Assembly (NCBI RefSeq): GCF_963259705.1
Contig: NC_081852.1
Span: 59,954,859-60,018,858, forward strand
Reading direction: 5' to 3'
From: Myotis daubentonii
Taxonomy: Eukaryota; Chordata; Mammalia; Chiroptera; Vespertilionidae
Length of the DNA: 64,000 nucleotides
Shown: positions 11,082 to 20,580 of the stretch, piece by piece
How the letters are laid out: each line of letters begins with the position of its first letter
Position numbering within the stretch: the first letter of the stretch is position 1
Program-made: the position numbers and the translations under genes
The notes under the pieces: model-generated
Told to the model about the DNA's origin: nothing
The model's input: only the letters and a program-made list of their open reading frames with translations
Databases searched by the model: none

Positions 11082-11830
11082 GCAAACACAGCTGCTACTC
11101 CCCCTGCAGACACAGCTCCTACCCCCCACTGCAGACACAGCTCCTACCCCCCCCTGCAGACACAGCTCCTACCCCCCCACAGACACAGCTCCTACCCCCC
11201 TCCCCCTGCAGACACAGCTGCTACTCCCCCTGCAGACACAGCTCCTACCCCCCTTCCCCTGCAGACACAGCTCCTACCCCCCTGCAGACACAGCTCCTAC
11301 CCCCCCCCTGCAGACACAGCTCCTACCCCCCTCCCCCTGCAGACACAGCTCCTACCCCCCCTCCCCCTGCAGACACAGCTCCTACCCCCCTCCCCCTGCA
11401 GACACAGCTCCTACCCCCCTCCCTCTGCAGACACAGCTCCTACCCCCCTCCCCCTGCAGACACAGCTCCTATCCCCCACTGCAGACACAGCTCCTGTCTT
11501 CCCCCCTGCAGACACAGCTCCTACCCCCCTCCCCCTGCAGACACAGCTCCTATCCCCCACTGCAGACACAGCTCCTGTCTTCCCCCCTCCCCACTGCAGA
11601 CACAGCTCCTACCCCACCTCCCCCTGCAGACACAGCTCCTACTCCCCCTGCAGACACAGCTCCTACCCCCCTCCCCCTGCAGACACAGCTCCTATCCCCC
11701 ACTGCAGACACAGCTCCTATCTTCCCCCCTGCAGACACAGCTCCTACCCCCCTCCCCCTGCAGACACAGCTCCTATCCCCCACTGCAGACACAGCTCCTG
11801 TCTTCCCCCCTCCCCACTGCAGACTCAGTG
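11082..11830. repeat. CTGCAGACACAGCTCCTA VNTR, about 28 copies
   Basis: About 28 tandem copies of CTGCAGACACAGCTCCTA are joined by C-rich spacers of variable length, giving units of roughly 21-34 bp. Nearly every unit contains a PstI site (CTGCAG). The plus strand is C-rich, so the minus strand carries repeated G4-G7 runs. Two long plus-strand frames of 301 and 326 residues exist only because the units lack stop codons. A 169-bp block at 11425-11593 recurs at 11648-11816. Confidence 0.97.
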
Positions 11831-12984
11831 GGACCAGAGGCAGCGCAATGAGCACTGTGGAGGAGCTCCCCCTCCCTGGCCTCGACAGCACAGTTGTGAC
11901 ACTAATTAGATCCGCCGCCCAGATTGCTCAGCAAATCGGCTCCACAAAAAGGACTCTCATGCCATTTAGTTGGAGCAATGGTTTTTATGAATAAAACAAT
12001 TAGAAACAGATATGTAAGTGGACGATAATAACCCATTAGCAAAAATTATACCCTTGTATTTTTCACTCTAAGTGTGAAATGCTGAGAGTCGTGCTGCTGC
12101 TCACAGACACTCATCGGCCAAGTCTCAGAAAAACGGCCAGGCATCAGGCTCACACGTGTCATCCCCCTTAAGAAACTGGGTGCTGGCTTTTCCGCCTGTC
12201 AAGGATGACACGGAACTTAGGGTTCAAGTTCTGTAGAATCCATCTCTAGTCTGAAACCAACTCACCATGGGCTCCCGGTTAAGTCACCAGAGACCTTGCT
12301 GAGCTGCGGCCGCCTCCCCTCTGAAATGGGGTGTCAGGGAGGGAAAGGGGCGATGGGATGATGGGCAGTGGTCTGTGTTCCAGGGACAACAGGCCTCTGC
12401 TGCCCAGGGTTAGTGGGCAGTACACTGTGCCGTGCTGTCATTAGGAGCTAAGCTAAGCTCTGAGGTGCTGGGCTGCGTCATGGGGACAAAGGGCCCCTGG
12501 AGGGCTATGGGCCCGGCAGAAGCAGGAGCTGGGAGGGTCAGCCACAGGTGGGCAGGAGCTGATTCCAGGGCAGTTAGCAGAGGGCACCCCTCAAATCTGA
12601 CATCCTAACCTTCCCAGGAGCTCAGGGCACAACAGTGACCTCACTCACAGCAAGCCGGGGCTGGGTACAGACAGAGGCTTGGAGTCAAGTTCGAAAGAGG
12701 TGCGGGCATGTGCCATTCAAACAGCAACCGCGAGCTGTATTCGGTCTCCCCCTTCAGGACACCCGAACCCCCGCTGTTTTAAATGAATATCACTCGAGAA
12801 TAAAAAATGGCAGCGTCCAGTCGTCGGGCACAACTTTGACTTTCTTGTTGTCCCTGGAGCACGAGAAATAGAAGGACAGTGCGATGGTCTGGACACCAAC
12901 CATGGGATGGAACCAGACGGACGACGGGCAAACGATTTCCATTTCTCTCCAGATGGATTCAAGCCTGGCCACCACCAGCTGGGG
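11831..12984. other. Unassigned noncoding DNA
   Basis: Immediately after the VNTR the composition becomes mixed. TAATTAGATC near 11902 and an A+T-rich stretch at 11960-12080 look unique. No gene or repeat was recognised. Confidence 0.4.
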
Positions 12985-13330
12985 CCTACGCTATTCTGGT
13001 CAAACAAAGACAAGTATATTTTAATCCAAAACGTGGTACTTTCCCCTTAAAGATTCGTGTTTAAGAACATTTTCAAACTTCTGTGTAAGGCTGCTTGGCA
13101 CTGGGAAGGCGGCGAGCGGTAAATCGGTGTCACGCTCTTCATCATGACCCAGAAAAACAGTCACGTTAAGCACTAACCTCATCCGTGGGTGCCGTGTAAT
13201 TATTTTCCCGGGGAAATGCGCGCTGACAGCTGGGAACGTGGCCCTGTATTTTATGGTGCTAATCAAACAACGCCAGCAATAGGGGCTCGATGTTTGCATC
13301 CAACTTGCAAAGCAGAGCGCACTTTGTTGC
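12985..13330. other. Unique island, candidate regulatory element
   Basis: This non-repetitive stretch has balanced composition and contains TGTAATTATTTTCC, GCTAATCAAAC and TTGCATCCAACTTGCAAAG-type words. It is flanked by G+C-rich DNA. It resembles conserved noncoding elements seen near developmental genes, but conservation cannot be tested here. Confidence 0.28.
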
Positions 13331-14319
13331 CTTAACGCCCATCAGGAAGCACGAGGGCGCCCAAGCCCTGGACCCGCGTGGGAGGCAGAGCAGCCTGCCC
13401 TTCCTGCTCAGTGGTTTGCAGACGTCGCCGCCTCTTTGACATGGAAGCAAACATGGCTCTCGCCCAGGGGAGCAGAACAGGTGACGGAGGATTGAAGAAG
13501 CTCCCTCACACTCGTCTGTGTCTCGATTGCACGTTCCAGGCTGCTTTACGCGAACAAGACTCCCCGGGAACTGAACATGGGGCCCCCTCCTCACAGCCCC
13601 GACGGCCTGCGGCAAAGCCGGGAGAGCCGGAGACAGGCTCACTTCGCCGATTTCACCCAGGAACCCATCGGACGCATCAGTTTGGACCCTCGCTCAGAGG
13701 CGGTGTCTGTGCGTCCTGCCCAGACAAATGGCTCCTTCCAGGCAGTAAGTGGAGAGACAGGGATGCTAATGGGAGCGCAGACAGGCTCCTCCATCCTCAA
13801 TGGATGGGCGCCCTCTCGAGTCACCCCCTCGCCGGTCCCCTCCTCTAGGCGTCTCTTCCATCCCCAAAGGGACCCCGAGGTTAAGTGCAGTAAAGATGAC
13901 AGTCAATCGTTTCAAAAAGACAAATCAACACCAATTCCCTGGCAACCCATTCTTCTTTCCCTCTCAGAGGAAGTCGGACAAGCCAGTCGCTCAGAAAGAG
14001 CCCGGCACACGTGGTACAAGTGATTGCCCACGTCTGCAGACATTTGCTGGTTATCACTGGGAAGTAAATGGCCTCATCGCTCCATTTTTCCTCAACACAT
14101 TTCTGTGAGAACACAGCTTTCTCTGCAAGCACAGGCGAGGAGCTTGCGATTTCTGTTTCTAATTACCAAATTAATTACCTCTGAATAGAGCACTTGTCTC
14201 CGCCGCAGAGAAGTGCTCTTGCTGTCAACATGGCTGGGGCGTGCACACAAGCCGGAAAGCGCAAGACTGTCCCTCCTGTCAGACCCTCAGGACTCACCAA
14301 ATTGGGTGCGTTGTTTATT
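13331..14319. other. Unassigned noncoding DNA
   Basis: No gene or repeat recognised. Near 14150-14182 a CTAATTACCAAATTAATTAC cluster of TAATTA homeodomain-type words is visible. Confidence 0.4.
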
Positions 14320-14553
14320 AAAGGTGCCCCTTTATTTTCTTAAAATATTTTTGTTGATTTCAGAGAGGAAGGGAGAGGGAGCTAAACCATCAATGATGAG
14401 AGAGAACCATGGATCAGCTGCCTCCTGCAGGCCCCCCACTGGGAATCGAGCCCACAACCCGGGCATGTGCCCTGACCGGGAATCGAACCGTGACCTTCTG
14501 GTTCATAGGTCGACGCTCAGCCAACTGAGCTGCACCAGCCGGGCAAAGGTGCC
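14320..14553 (-). mobile_element. VES-type tRNA-derived SINE (minus), with TSDs
   Basis: The SINE body is 14329-14544, reversed: A/T-rich tail at the low coordinate, then the pyrimidine-box complement, then the tRNA-like head ending at GCACCAGCCGGGC. Its B-box complement (GGGAATCGAACC) is visible near 14479. Flanking AAAGGTGCC duplications lie at 14320-14328 and 14545-14553. It is noncoding and was mobilised by L1. Confidence 0.9.
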
Positions 14554-15211
14554 TATATATTTCATTATTTCAATTATCCTTTTTTCCCCCTACAGTGAGG
14601 ATTTGATATTTTTTACTGTTTCCATAACATGAGCGGGTCTGCCCCATCTCACTGCAGAATTTAAAGAGCTGAGTAACTTATCACCCTTTTCTCTGCCAAC
14701 CCCCTCAGTCGTGTTTTTTTTTGAACACCCGGAGCCACTGCACCTGCCCGGGAACAGAGTGGGCACCCAGCACCGCGGCTTGGAGACAGGCAGGGAGGAC
14801 ACCGTGACGGAGAATGGGCCCTTTAGACCCTTTGCGAGCGACTCCATCGCTTGCCATTATCCTGTAGAATCCCCGAAAGGGAGGGGGCAATCTTTCCACG
14901 TTACAATGGAGGAAATGGGGTCTCAGAGCAGGAAGTCTCCCTTCACAGTGACCCCGACACCGAGGGACCCAACCCCCAGCCTGTGGGACATGACCCTCAC
15001 CTTGAAAATGTTTGAAAAGATGGAATAATTTTGACCAGATGTCACTCCCCTTACTGGAGGTGCAGCATCTCCCTCCCCTGCCTCGTGTCCAAGGGAAGTG
15101 TCCACGCAGGGAGCAGCCCGGGCCTCCCACCTGCTCTCTCAGAAGAGCACGCTCACGGCTGCACCTGGCATGACAAGGCCACTGCCTCCTGCACAAACAC
15201 CTTCCCAGCAG
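14554..15211. other. Unassigned noncoding DNA with a possible MIR relic
   Basis: No gene recognised. Around 14855-14935 the run ATTATCCTGTAG ... GGAGGAAATGGGGTCTCAGAGCAGG resembles the antisense core of a MIR SINE (GAGGAAACTGAGGCTCAGAGAGG), but it is strongly diverged. Confidence 0.35.
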
Positions 15212-15434
15212 CCTCACCTGCTCCACCATCCCGCCATGGCCCCACCCTCATCGGGCCCATCAGGTCAGGCAGCACCGCATCACCGACACCCGCCATGTTT
15301 TGCACCGCCCCCTGGTGGTCAGTGCACATTATAGCAAGCGGTCGAACTCCCAGTCTCCCAGGTTGAAGGTTGAACTCTCGGTCGAACGACTGCTCGAGGG
15401 GACAATTTGCATATTAGGCTTTTATTATATAGGA
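15212..15434 (-). mobile_element. HeliBat-type Helitron, 5' terminal part (minus)
   Basis: Read on the minus strand the element starts TC at 15434-15433 and continues CTATATAATAAAAGCCTAAT, the 5' signature shared with the copies at 16186 and 60275. The interior matches the 60275 copy (the GATGGTGGAGCAGGTGAG region appears here reversed near 15214-15235). The 3' end with CTAG is missing, so the element is truncated on its low-coordinate side. Confidence 0.85.
15306..15318 (-). promoter_or_regulatory. CTCF-core-like word in Helitron 5' region
   Basis: CGCCCCCTGGTGG matches the reverse form of the CTCF core, YGCCMYCTRSTGG, at all 13 positions. It lies about 120 bp from the Helitron 5' end. A related word with one core mismatch (TGCCCCCTGATGG) occurs at 16103-16115 in the next Helitron. 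Occupancy is unknown. Confidence 0.55.
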
Positions 15435-15437
15435 TTA

Positions 15438-16186
15438 CTAGAGGCCCTTTGCAAGAAATTCATGCACGGAGGCAGAGGTCCCTCATCCCGGCCTGCATCC
15501 TCTCACAATCCGGGACCCCTCGGGGGATGTCGGACCTAAACCGGCAGTAGGACATCCCTCTCGCAATCCGGGACACCGCATGCACCAGGGACCATACTTT
15601 TCATACAGGTGAAAGGCATCTTGCTGTTGTATGGGCAGCTACATTTTTTTGCCCTGCTTATAAACGTAGTACATAACATGATCCTTCTGAGGCAGTAGTA
15701 CCATTTCCCCCATCTTATGGGTGGAAAGACTGAAGCAGAGAGAAGTTAAGTAATTGGCTTTGTCACACAGTTATAAGTGTCAGGATCAGGGCTGGCCACA
15801 GCATGCGCAGGCCAGAGTCCATGCAAGTCATCGCAGCATCATCCGGTTTTTTCAGTGTTAGAGGAGCCTTGCCAGGTTTTAATTTTTAAACCTAAGAGAC
15901 TGTTCCCAATACATAGGGTAGGGTCCCTAGGCCTGGCCAGTGATCAGGGCCATCTGTGGGGTGACTGGCGGGTGGGGCAATTAGGGGCCCCCCACTGGCA
16001 CCCGCCTTGGCTGGTGGCCTGGAGCTGCCTGCTCGCAGGCCCCGCCCCCCCAATCACCACTGCCGGTCACCTCCTTCTCGGGCAGCTCCTGTGTTGAGCG
16101 TCTGCCCCCTGATGGTCAGTGTGCATCATAGTGACTGGTCGATTTGCATATTAGGGTTTTATTATATAGGGTTTTATTATATAGGA
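15438..16186 (-). mobile_element. Chimeric HeliBat-type Helitron carrying a MIR (minus)
   Basis: The low end starts CTAGAGGCC (complement of the 3' CTAG end) with host A at 15437. The high end closes ...TATAGGA (complement of 5' TC) with host T at 16187, so the 749-bp unit sits in an A|T target like an intact Helitron. Just inside the 3' end is an imperfect hairpin (TTGCAAGAAATTCATGCA). Between the termini lies about 400 bp unlike other HeliBats in the window, including a MIR at 15661-15815. The 5' end carries a tandem duplication of GTTTTATTATATAGG. There is no Rep/helicase frame. Confidence 0.8.
15661..15815 (-). repeat. MIR SINE relic inside the Helitron
   Basis: Antisense MIR core features are in order: a CATTTCCCCCATCTTA-like block, GACTGAAGCAGAGAGAAGTT, AAGTAATTGGCTTTGTCACACAG, then CAGGATCAGGGCTGG. 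MIRs are ancient, predating placental radiation, so this segment must be older than the surrounding bat Helitron. Confidence 0.8.
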
Positions 16187-16289
16187 TGTCTGCGGTCCCC
16201 CCTGCCTGGCCTCTGTCTCCGTCCTCTCACAGGCCTGGATGTACGTGCCTGCTCATATGAAAAGCACTGTTGTTTCCCATAAACACACA
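16187..16289. other. Unassigned short spacer
   Basis: About 100 bp of ordinary unique DNA between the Helitron and the A+T-rich island; nothing recognised. Confidence 0.4.
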
Positions 16290-16950
16290 CAAGCTTCTGT
16301 TCATTTGCACAATAAATATTGCAAAGATCAAAATGAAATTAGGATGGAGCGTGAAGATGGCTACCCTCTGTTAATGTGCTCCACCTGAGTCACATCCCAG
16401 GAACCACTGTCCCCAAATCCCGGGGTTCCTGTGTGAATATTTTCCTCCTCGGTTCTCAGTGGCAGAGGAGAGAGGCCTCGCTAATGGATTTATAGCTTAT
16501 CAGCGGGTCTCGGGGAGGCTGGAGATGGATGGGTTCTCGCCAATATATTCATTTAGAAGCAATCGACCAAGTCCGACCCGGCAGTCTATTTGTTTTGGTG
16601 AACTGGGCCGCTCGCTATAATTCACCTTAGCGTTAAGGAGGGCATTTACCTGCGCAGACTCGGGGACTACGGTCCTGGGGATCGAGTCATCGGGAAGTAT
16701 TTGCAGAGGCGTTTTTGAGGTAAGAACGTCCATCTTATTCCTGAAGCTGCCTTGGGGACGGGGACACGGCTCTGAAGATGTAAATTTGAATGAAACCAAG
16801 TTTAGAGCATAAATTAAATGGCTTTCAGGCAGAAGCGTGACTTGGGGATTACTTTCAAATGGGGCGACAGAATGGCCGACGCTGGGCAGCCCCTGGCCTA
16901 AGCCGCTCTGACAGCGACGCTGCAGCCACGTTACAGGGGACAGCTGTGGG
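16290..16950. other. Unique island, candidate regulatory element
   Basis: Long repeat-free stretch of mixed composition with CACAATAAATATTGCAAAG, GCTAATGGATTTATAGC and CCAATATATTCATTTAG words. The minus strand is open for 233 residues across 16500-17201, but that frame shows no protein-family signature. It may be a conserved noncoding cluster; low confidence. Confidence 0.3.
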
Positions 16951-17964
16951 AAGGTGACGATCCAGGTGAAATGAGTGGCAGGTGAGGGCGGGCGCACGCT
17001 CAGCCTCTGGCCTCCCCTCCTAGAACAGGGGCTCCTTTGTAAGGGCATGTGTTCTGTTCCGGGCAATGACGGGGGCAGAGTGCTCGCCCTGTGTCTGCTA
17101 ATTTCCGATTGCCTTCGGCTCAAAATATGCCACAGTGCATCTGGGGTGGCATGTCCTGACCCCCTGCCCCCTCTAAGGGAATGACTCGGGTCCTTGCACA
17201 CACAGATCTGGTTCCCAGGTGCTCACTCTCTCGACCTCCTCTCAATGAGCAGCAAGCCAGGCTCAGGAGAGAGAGAGGACCTCAGAGCACGCTGTGGGCA
17301 TTTACAATTCTAAATCAAGGTATCAATTGCCTCTTAAAAACCCCTGCCTTCCACCCGCTGCCTGCAAGTGGGGTGCGTGGGTGTCCGTGCGTGGGCGTCT
17401 GGCTTTCCCAGCAGCTGGGACCTACATGCAGCTGGATTAAGTGGCTCAAACCTTTGTGTTTGGAGAGGTACCGCTGAAAAGCAAGCGTCGTTTGGTTGGT
17501 GTGTTTTGTAAGAATCTGATCAATGGAAGAAGAAAACAGCATTGTGAAGTGAGTTACCCCAGAGAATAAAGTTTCCGCGCGTCTGCATAAAGCCTCGCAT
17601 TTAGCTTCGGAGGTGATTTCGTTGGGAGAAAACGTTCTTTCAGGGGCTGCTACTGAGCCAGCGGGCCACTCGCTGGGCTTTAGAGGCAGCGCAGCAGGTG
17701 CGGCAGAGCCAGCGCGGATGGCGTCCGCCCGCGGAGCCGCAGGTAGTAATGCCCTCCGTGTGTACCCCTGCTTAAGTCATTGTCTGCACCGCCAGGGAGG
17801 ATTTTCTCTCCACACTTTGGGGAGATGCCAATTGGCCCTGTGCCCTTCCTGGGGTTCAGTTCCTCGGGGCCAGCGGGCACAGGGCCAAGGTCGAGCCTTG
17901 TGAAGAAGAGGCTCAGAAGAACTGACTAAGGATTGGACAAGGGGAGAGTCTTTGTTAAAGGAGG
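16951..17964. other. Unassigned noncoding DNA
   Basis: No gene or repeat recognised. The composition becomes purine-rich toward the GGAA microsatellite at the right. Confidence 0.4.
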
Positions 17965-18105
17965 AAAAAGTACGGAAGGAAAGATGGAAGGAAGGAAGGA
18001 AGGATGGAAGGAAGGAAGGGAGGAAGGAAGGAAGGGAGGAAGGAAGGGAAAAAAGGAAGGAAAGAAAGGAGGAAGGGGGAGGGAGGAGGGGGAGAGGAGA
18101 AAAAC
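17965..18105. repeat. GGAA/GGAAGGAAGGGA microsatellite
   Basis: Imperfect GGAA tetranucleotide array with GGAT and GGGA interruptions, grading into GGAGG-rich purine DNA. GGAA arrays are known to be bound by ETS-family factors in some contexts. Confidence 0.95.
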
Positions 18106-18121
18106 GTGTTGATAAGATTAG

Positions 18122-18177
18122 TTAATTGATGGGTTGGTTAATTGATAGGTTAATTAATAAGGATTTTGTTAATTGAT
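18122..18177. repeat. TTAATTGAT cluster
   Basis: TTAATTGAT occurs at 18122, 18138 and 18169, with TTAATTAAT at 18150. Spacings are 16, 12 and 19 bp. Each copy contains a TAATT homeodomain-type core. It may be a degenerate short tandem repeat or a homotypic site cluster. Confidence 0.7.
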
Positions 18178-18522
18178 CTAAAGCAGTTCATGTCACTTAT
18201 AGGAACACATGCTGAGTGAATGAATGAATGGATGAGCATAAGAATGAGCCCACAAGTGAATTGAATAACAAATTAACGAGAACACATCACATCTAACATA
18301 AGTGGCAGATCCAGAAGTAAAACAATAAAAAGGTAATAGAAAAATAAAACATCTTGCCTGATAATGTCTAAATTATTCACACAAATTTAACTTTGTACAA
18401 ATGTTATCGCTTTGATCCCCATTATATTTATACAGGATCAGAAAAGTTTAAAGACGGCCCTTGAGTGACTTTCCCCTTGTTCAGAGACTTTCTCTCATCT
18501 CTCAATATCGAGGACAAGGACT
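18178..18522. other. Unassigned A+T-rich DNA
   Basis: A+T-rich sequence with TGAATGAATGAATG near 18217-18230. No gene. It may be an eroded old repeat, but no family was recognised. Confidence 0.4.
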
Positions 18523-18746
18523 GTGCACAGCATGAACTGTGCACAACAGGAAGCGTGCACAGCATGAACTGTGCACAACAGGAAGCATGCACAGCATGAA
18601 CTGTGCACAACAGGAAGCATGCACAGCATGAACTGTGCACAACAGGAAGCATGCACAGCATGAACTGTGCACAACAGGAACCGTGCACGGCAGGAACCAC
18701 GCACAGCATGAACCATGCACTACAGGAACAGTGCCCAGCAGCATCA
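18523..18746. repeat. 16-bp / 32-bp minisatellite, 14 half-units
   Basis: The array alternates GTGCACAGCATGAACT and GTGCACAACAGGAAGC, starting at 18523, 18539, 18555 and so on in exact 16-bp steps for about 14 half-units; the last four are diverged. The alternation makes a 32-bp dimer. No minus-strand frame contains a stop within the array, so all three stay open; those frames are not genes. Confidence 0.95.
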
Positions 18747-19145
18747 TGTGCACACTGCCCTGGACCTCGCTGTCACCACCCAGGCCCCTGCTCTCCTTCA
18801 GTTTGCACATGCAAGTCAACTTCAATCTTTTAAAAACCCAACGTCTATCTGAGGGGGACAGAGAGGGACGTGATGTCCAGGTCTCTTCTCGGGGCCCTAA
18901 GGCACTTGGAGGGCAGCAGAACACACAGGAAACCCTTCCCATCTTCACAGGAGAGGGCTCGAATGGCCATTCACACACCACTTCCGACACCACGACACTT
19001 TCGAGATGAAGAGATTCTTGGATGGGGACCACTCTCTAGCCTCACCTAGGCCGACCCTGATCCATTTGTTTGCCATGAAAACAAAGTCCCAGACATAATG
19101 ACCTCAAAGGACACCTACTCATAGTGTTGAAGGTACCCTGGACCT
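18747..19145. other. Unassigned noncoding DNA
   Basis: No gene or repeat recognised between the minisatellite and the L1 3' end. Confidence 0.4.
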
Positions 19146-19838
19146 TAGAGCACTGTGCTAAGTGAAATAAGTCAGACAGAGAAGGACAGGAACCATATGA
19201 TTTCACTCCTTTGTGGGATATAAGACAGGAAGCGACAAACAAACAAACCCATGGACACAGACACAGTGTGGTGGTTACCAGAGGGGAAGATAGTGGGAAG
19301 AGGGCCAAGAGGGTATAGGGGGTTAAATACCTGTGACGGAAGGAGACTATCTGGGTGGTGAACACACACTCAATAGAGTGTTATATAGAGCTAGAGGCCT
19401 GGTGCATGAAATTTGTGCATGCGGGGGGCAGGGAGGAGGGGGTGTCCCTCAGCCCAGCCTGCACCCTCTCCAATCTGGAACATCCCTCTCACAATCCAGG
19501 ACTGCTGGCTCCCAACTCACCTGCCTGCCTGCCTGATCACCCCCTAACCACTCCCCTGCCAGCCTGATTGACGCCTAACTGCTCCCCTACCAGCCCAATC
19601 GCCCCCAATTGCCCTCTCCTGCCAGCCTGGTTGCCCTCAACTGCCCTCCCCTGCTGGCCTGGTCACCCTCAACTGCCCTCCCCTGCTGGCCATCTTGTGT
19701 CCACATGGGGGCAGCCATCTTGTGTGGTGGAGTGATGGTCAATTTGCATATCACTCTTTTATTAGCTAGGATTGTACACTCAAAGCAAATAATGTTATTA
19801 ACCAATATCACCCCAATAAATGTAATGATAAATAAATG
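19146..19838 (+). mobile_element. L1 3' end, split by a Helitron
   Basis: 19146-19390 matches an L1 3' region: TGCTAAGTGAAATAAGTCAG, then CCATATGATTTCACTC, then GTGGTGGTTACCAGAGGGG. It resumes at 19772 with TTGTACACTC ... TTATTAACCAATATCACCCC and an AATAAA-rich tail ending near 19838. The two halves join when the Helitron at 19391-19771 is removed. The copy is 5'-truncated and noncoding. Confidence 0.85.
19391..19771 (-). mobile_element. HeliBat-type nonautonomous Helitron (minus), 381 bp
   Basis: It starts CTAGAGGCCTGGTGCATG (complement of the 3' end, with an imperfect GTGCATGAAATTTGTGCAT hairpin) and ends CTTTTATTAGCTAGGA (complement of 5' TC). T follows at 19772. The base before CTAG is G rather than the expected A, perhaps from later mutation. 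The interior contains repeated CTGCCCTCCCCTGC blocks and CCATCTTGTGT words. Confidence 0.88.
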
Positions 19839-20199
19839 TACAGTCCACACTCTGAGTTCTGTGTCTCCCATGGTCATCAAGATGCAGCCATCAGAGGCAC
19901 CTGAGCCTCTCCACAACGCAGGTCATGTGTCTGATCGCGGGTGAAGCAGAAGGAATCAGCATGAGCGCAAAAGGGCACCTCAGTGTTCACCTGGGGCTGG
20001 TGACAGCAGGCACAGCACTCCTGATGACCCACTGACACACATGTCCAAGCCCAGCTTCTCCCTGCACCCAGTGATTGGAGCGGCATCGGCCACAATATCC
20101 TGACAATATCCCACTCATATTCAAGGGCCTGGCGATCCCAGGAGCAGAAAGATCCGATTGTGGATCAATGGCTGTGATTGCCTCTCTCTGTCGATGTCT
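19839..20199. other. Unassigned noncoding DNA
   Basis: Nothing recognised. Confidence 0.4.
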
Positions 20200-20580
20200 C
20201 CAGGGAGCTCCATCTAACAGGATGGTATTTAAATAAGAAACTGAATAATGAGTCCGTGTCCACCGGAAATGGAAGGTTTGACTTACAGGCCAGATAAAAA
20301 GACACTTCTAATGGAACAGAGTCATCTCGGTAAAGAACATGAGGGATCGTTCTACCAGCAGCCACCGTCGCCAGAAGCTAAGTGTCATTGGAACTTAGTA
20401 TCCCCTCTGGCAGCAAGAGTCATCAGTCGGACAAATGTCGAGTGCTGGTCTCGAGCGAATGGGATTTCATGTTATGAACGGTTTTCGTCAATATTAGAAA
20501 GCGTCCAGAAAGAGGCCCTCCGCTCCACGTCTGTGTACAGGACGGACGCAGGCAAATGGCCAGCTGCTCCTGAATAATTC
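20200..20580. other. Unique island, candidate regulatory element
   Basis: Repeat-free stretch with GGTATTTAAATAAG, GATAAAAAGACAC and CCTGAATAATTCAC words, balanced composition and several CpGs, in contrast to G+C-rich flanks. It is open on the plus strand for 109 residues from 20248 without family features. Candidate conserved noncoding DNA; untested. Confidence 0.28.

Noticed and set aside
11004..11994. Long plus-strand open frames of 301 and 326 residues rich in Pro-Ala-Asp-Thr and Leu-Gln-Thr
   Set aside because: They are created by the stop-free VNTR unit read in two frames. There is no domain and no conserved start or end, and length varies with repeat number.
18428..19032. Cys/His/Val-rich minus-strand frames of 73-176 residues
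   Set aside because: All three minus frames stay open through the 16/32-bp minisatellite; a repeat artefact.
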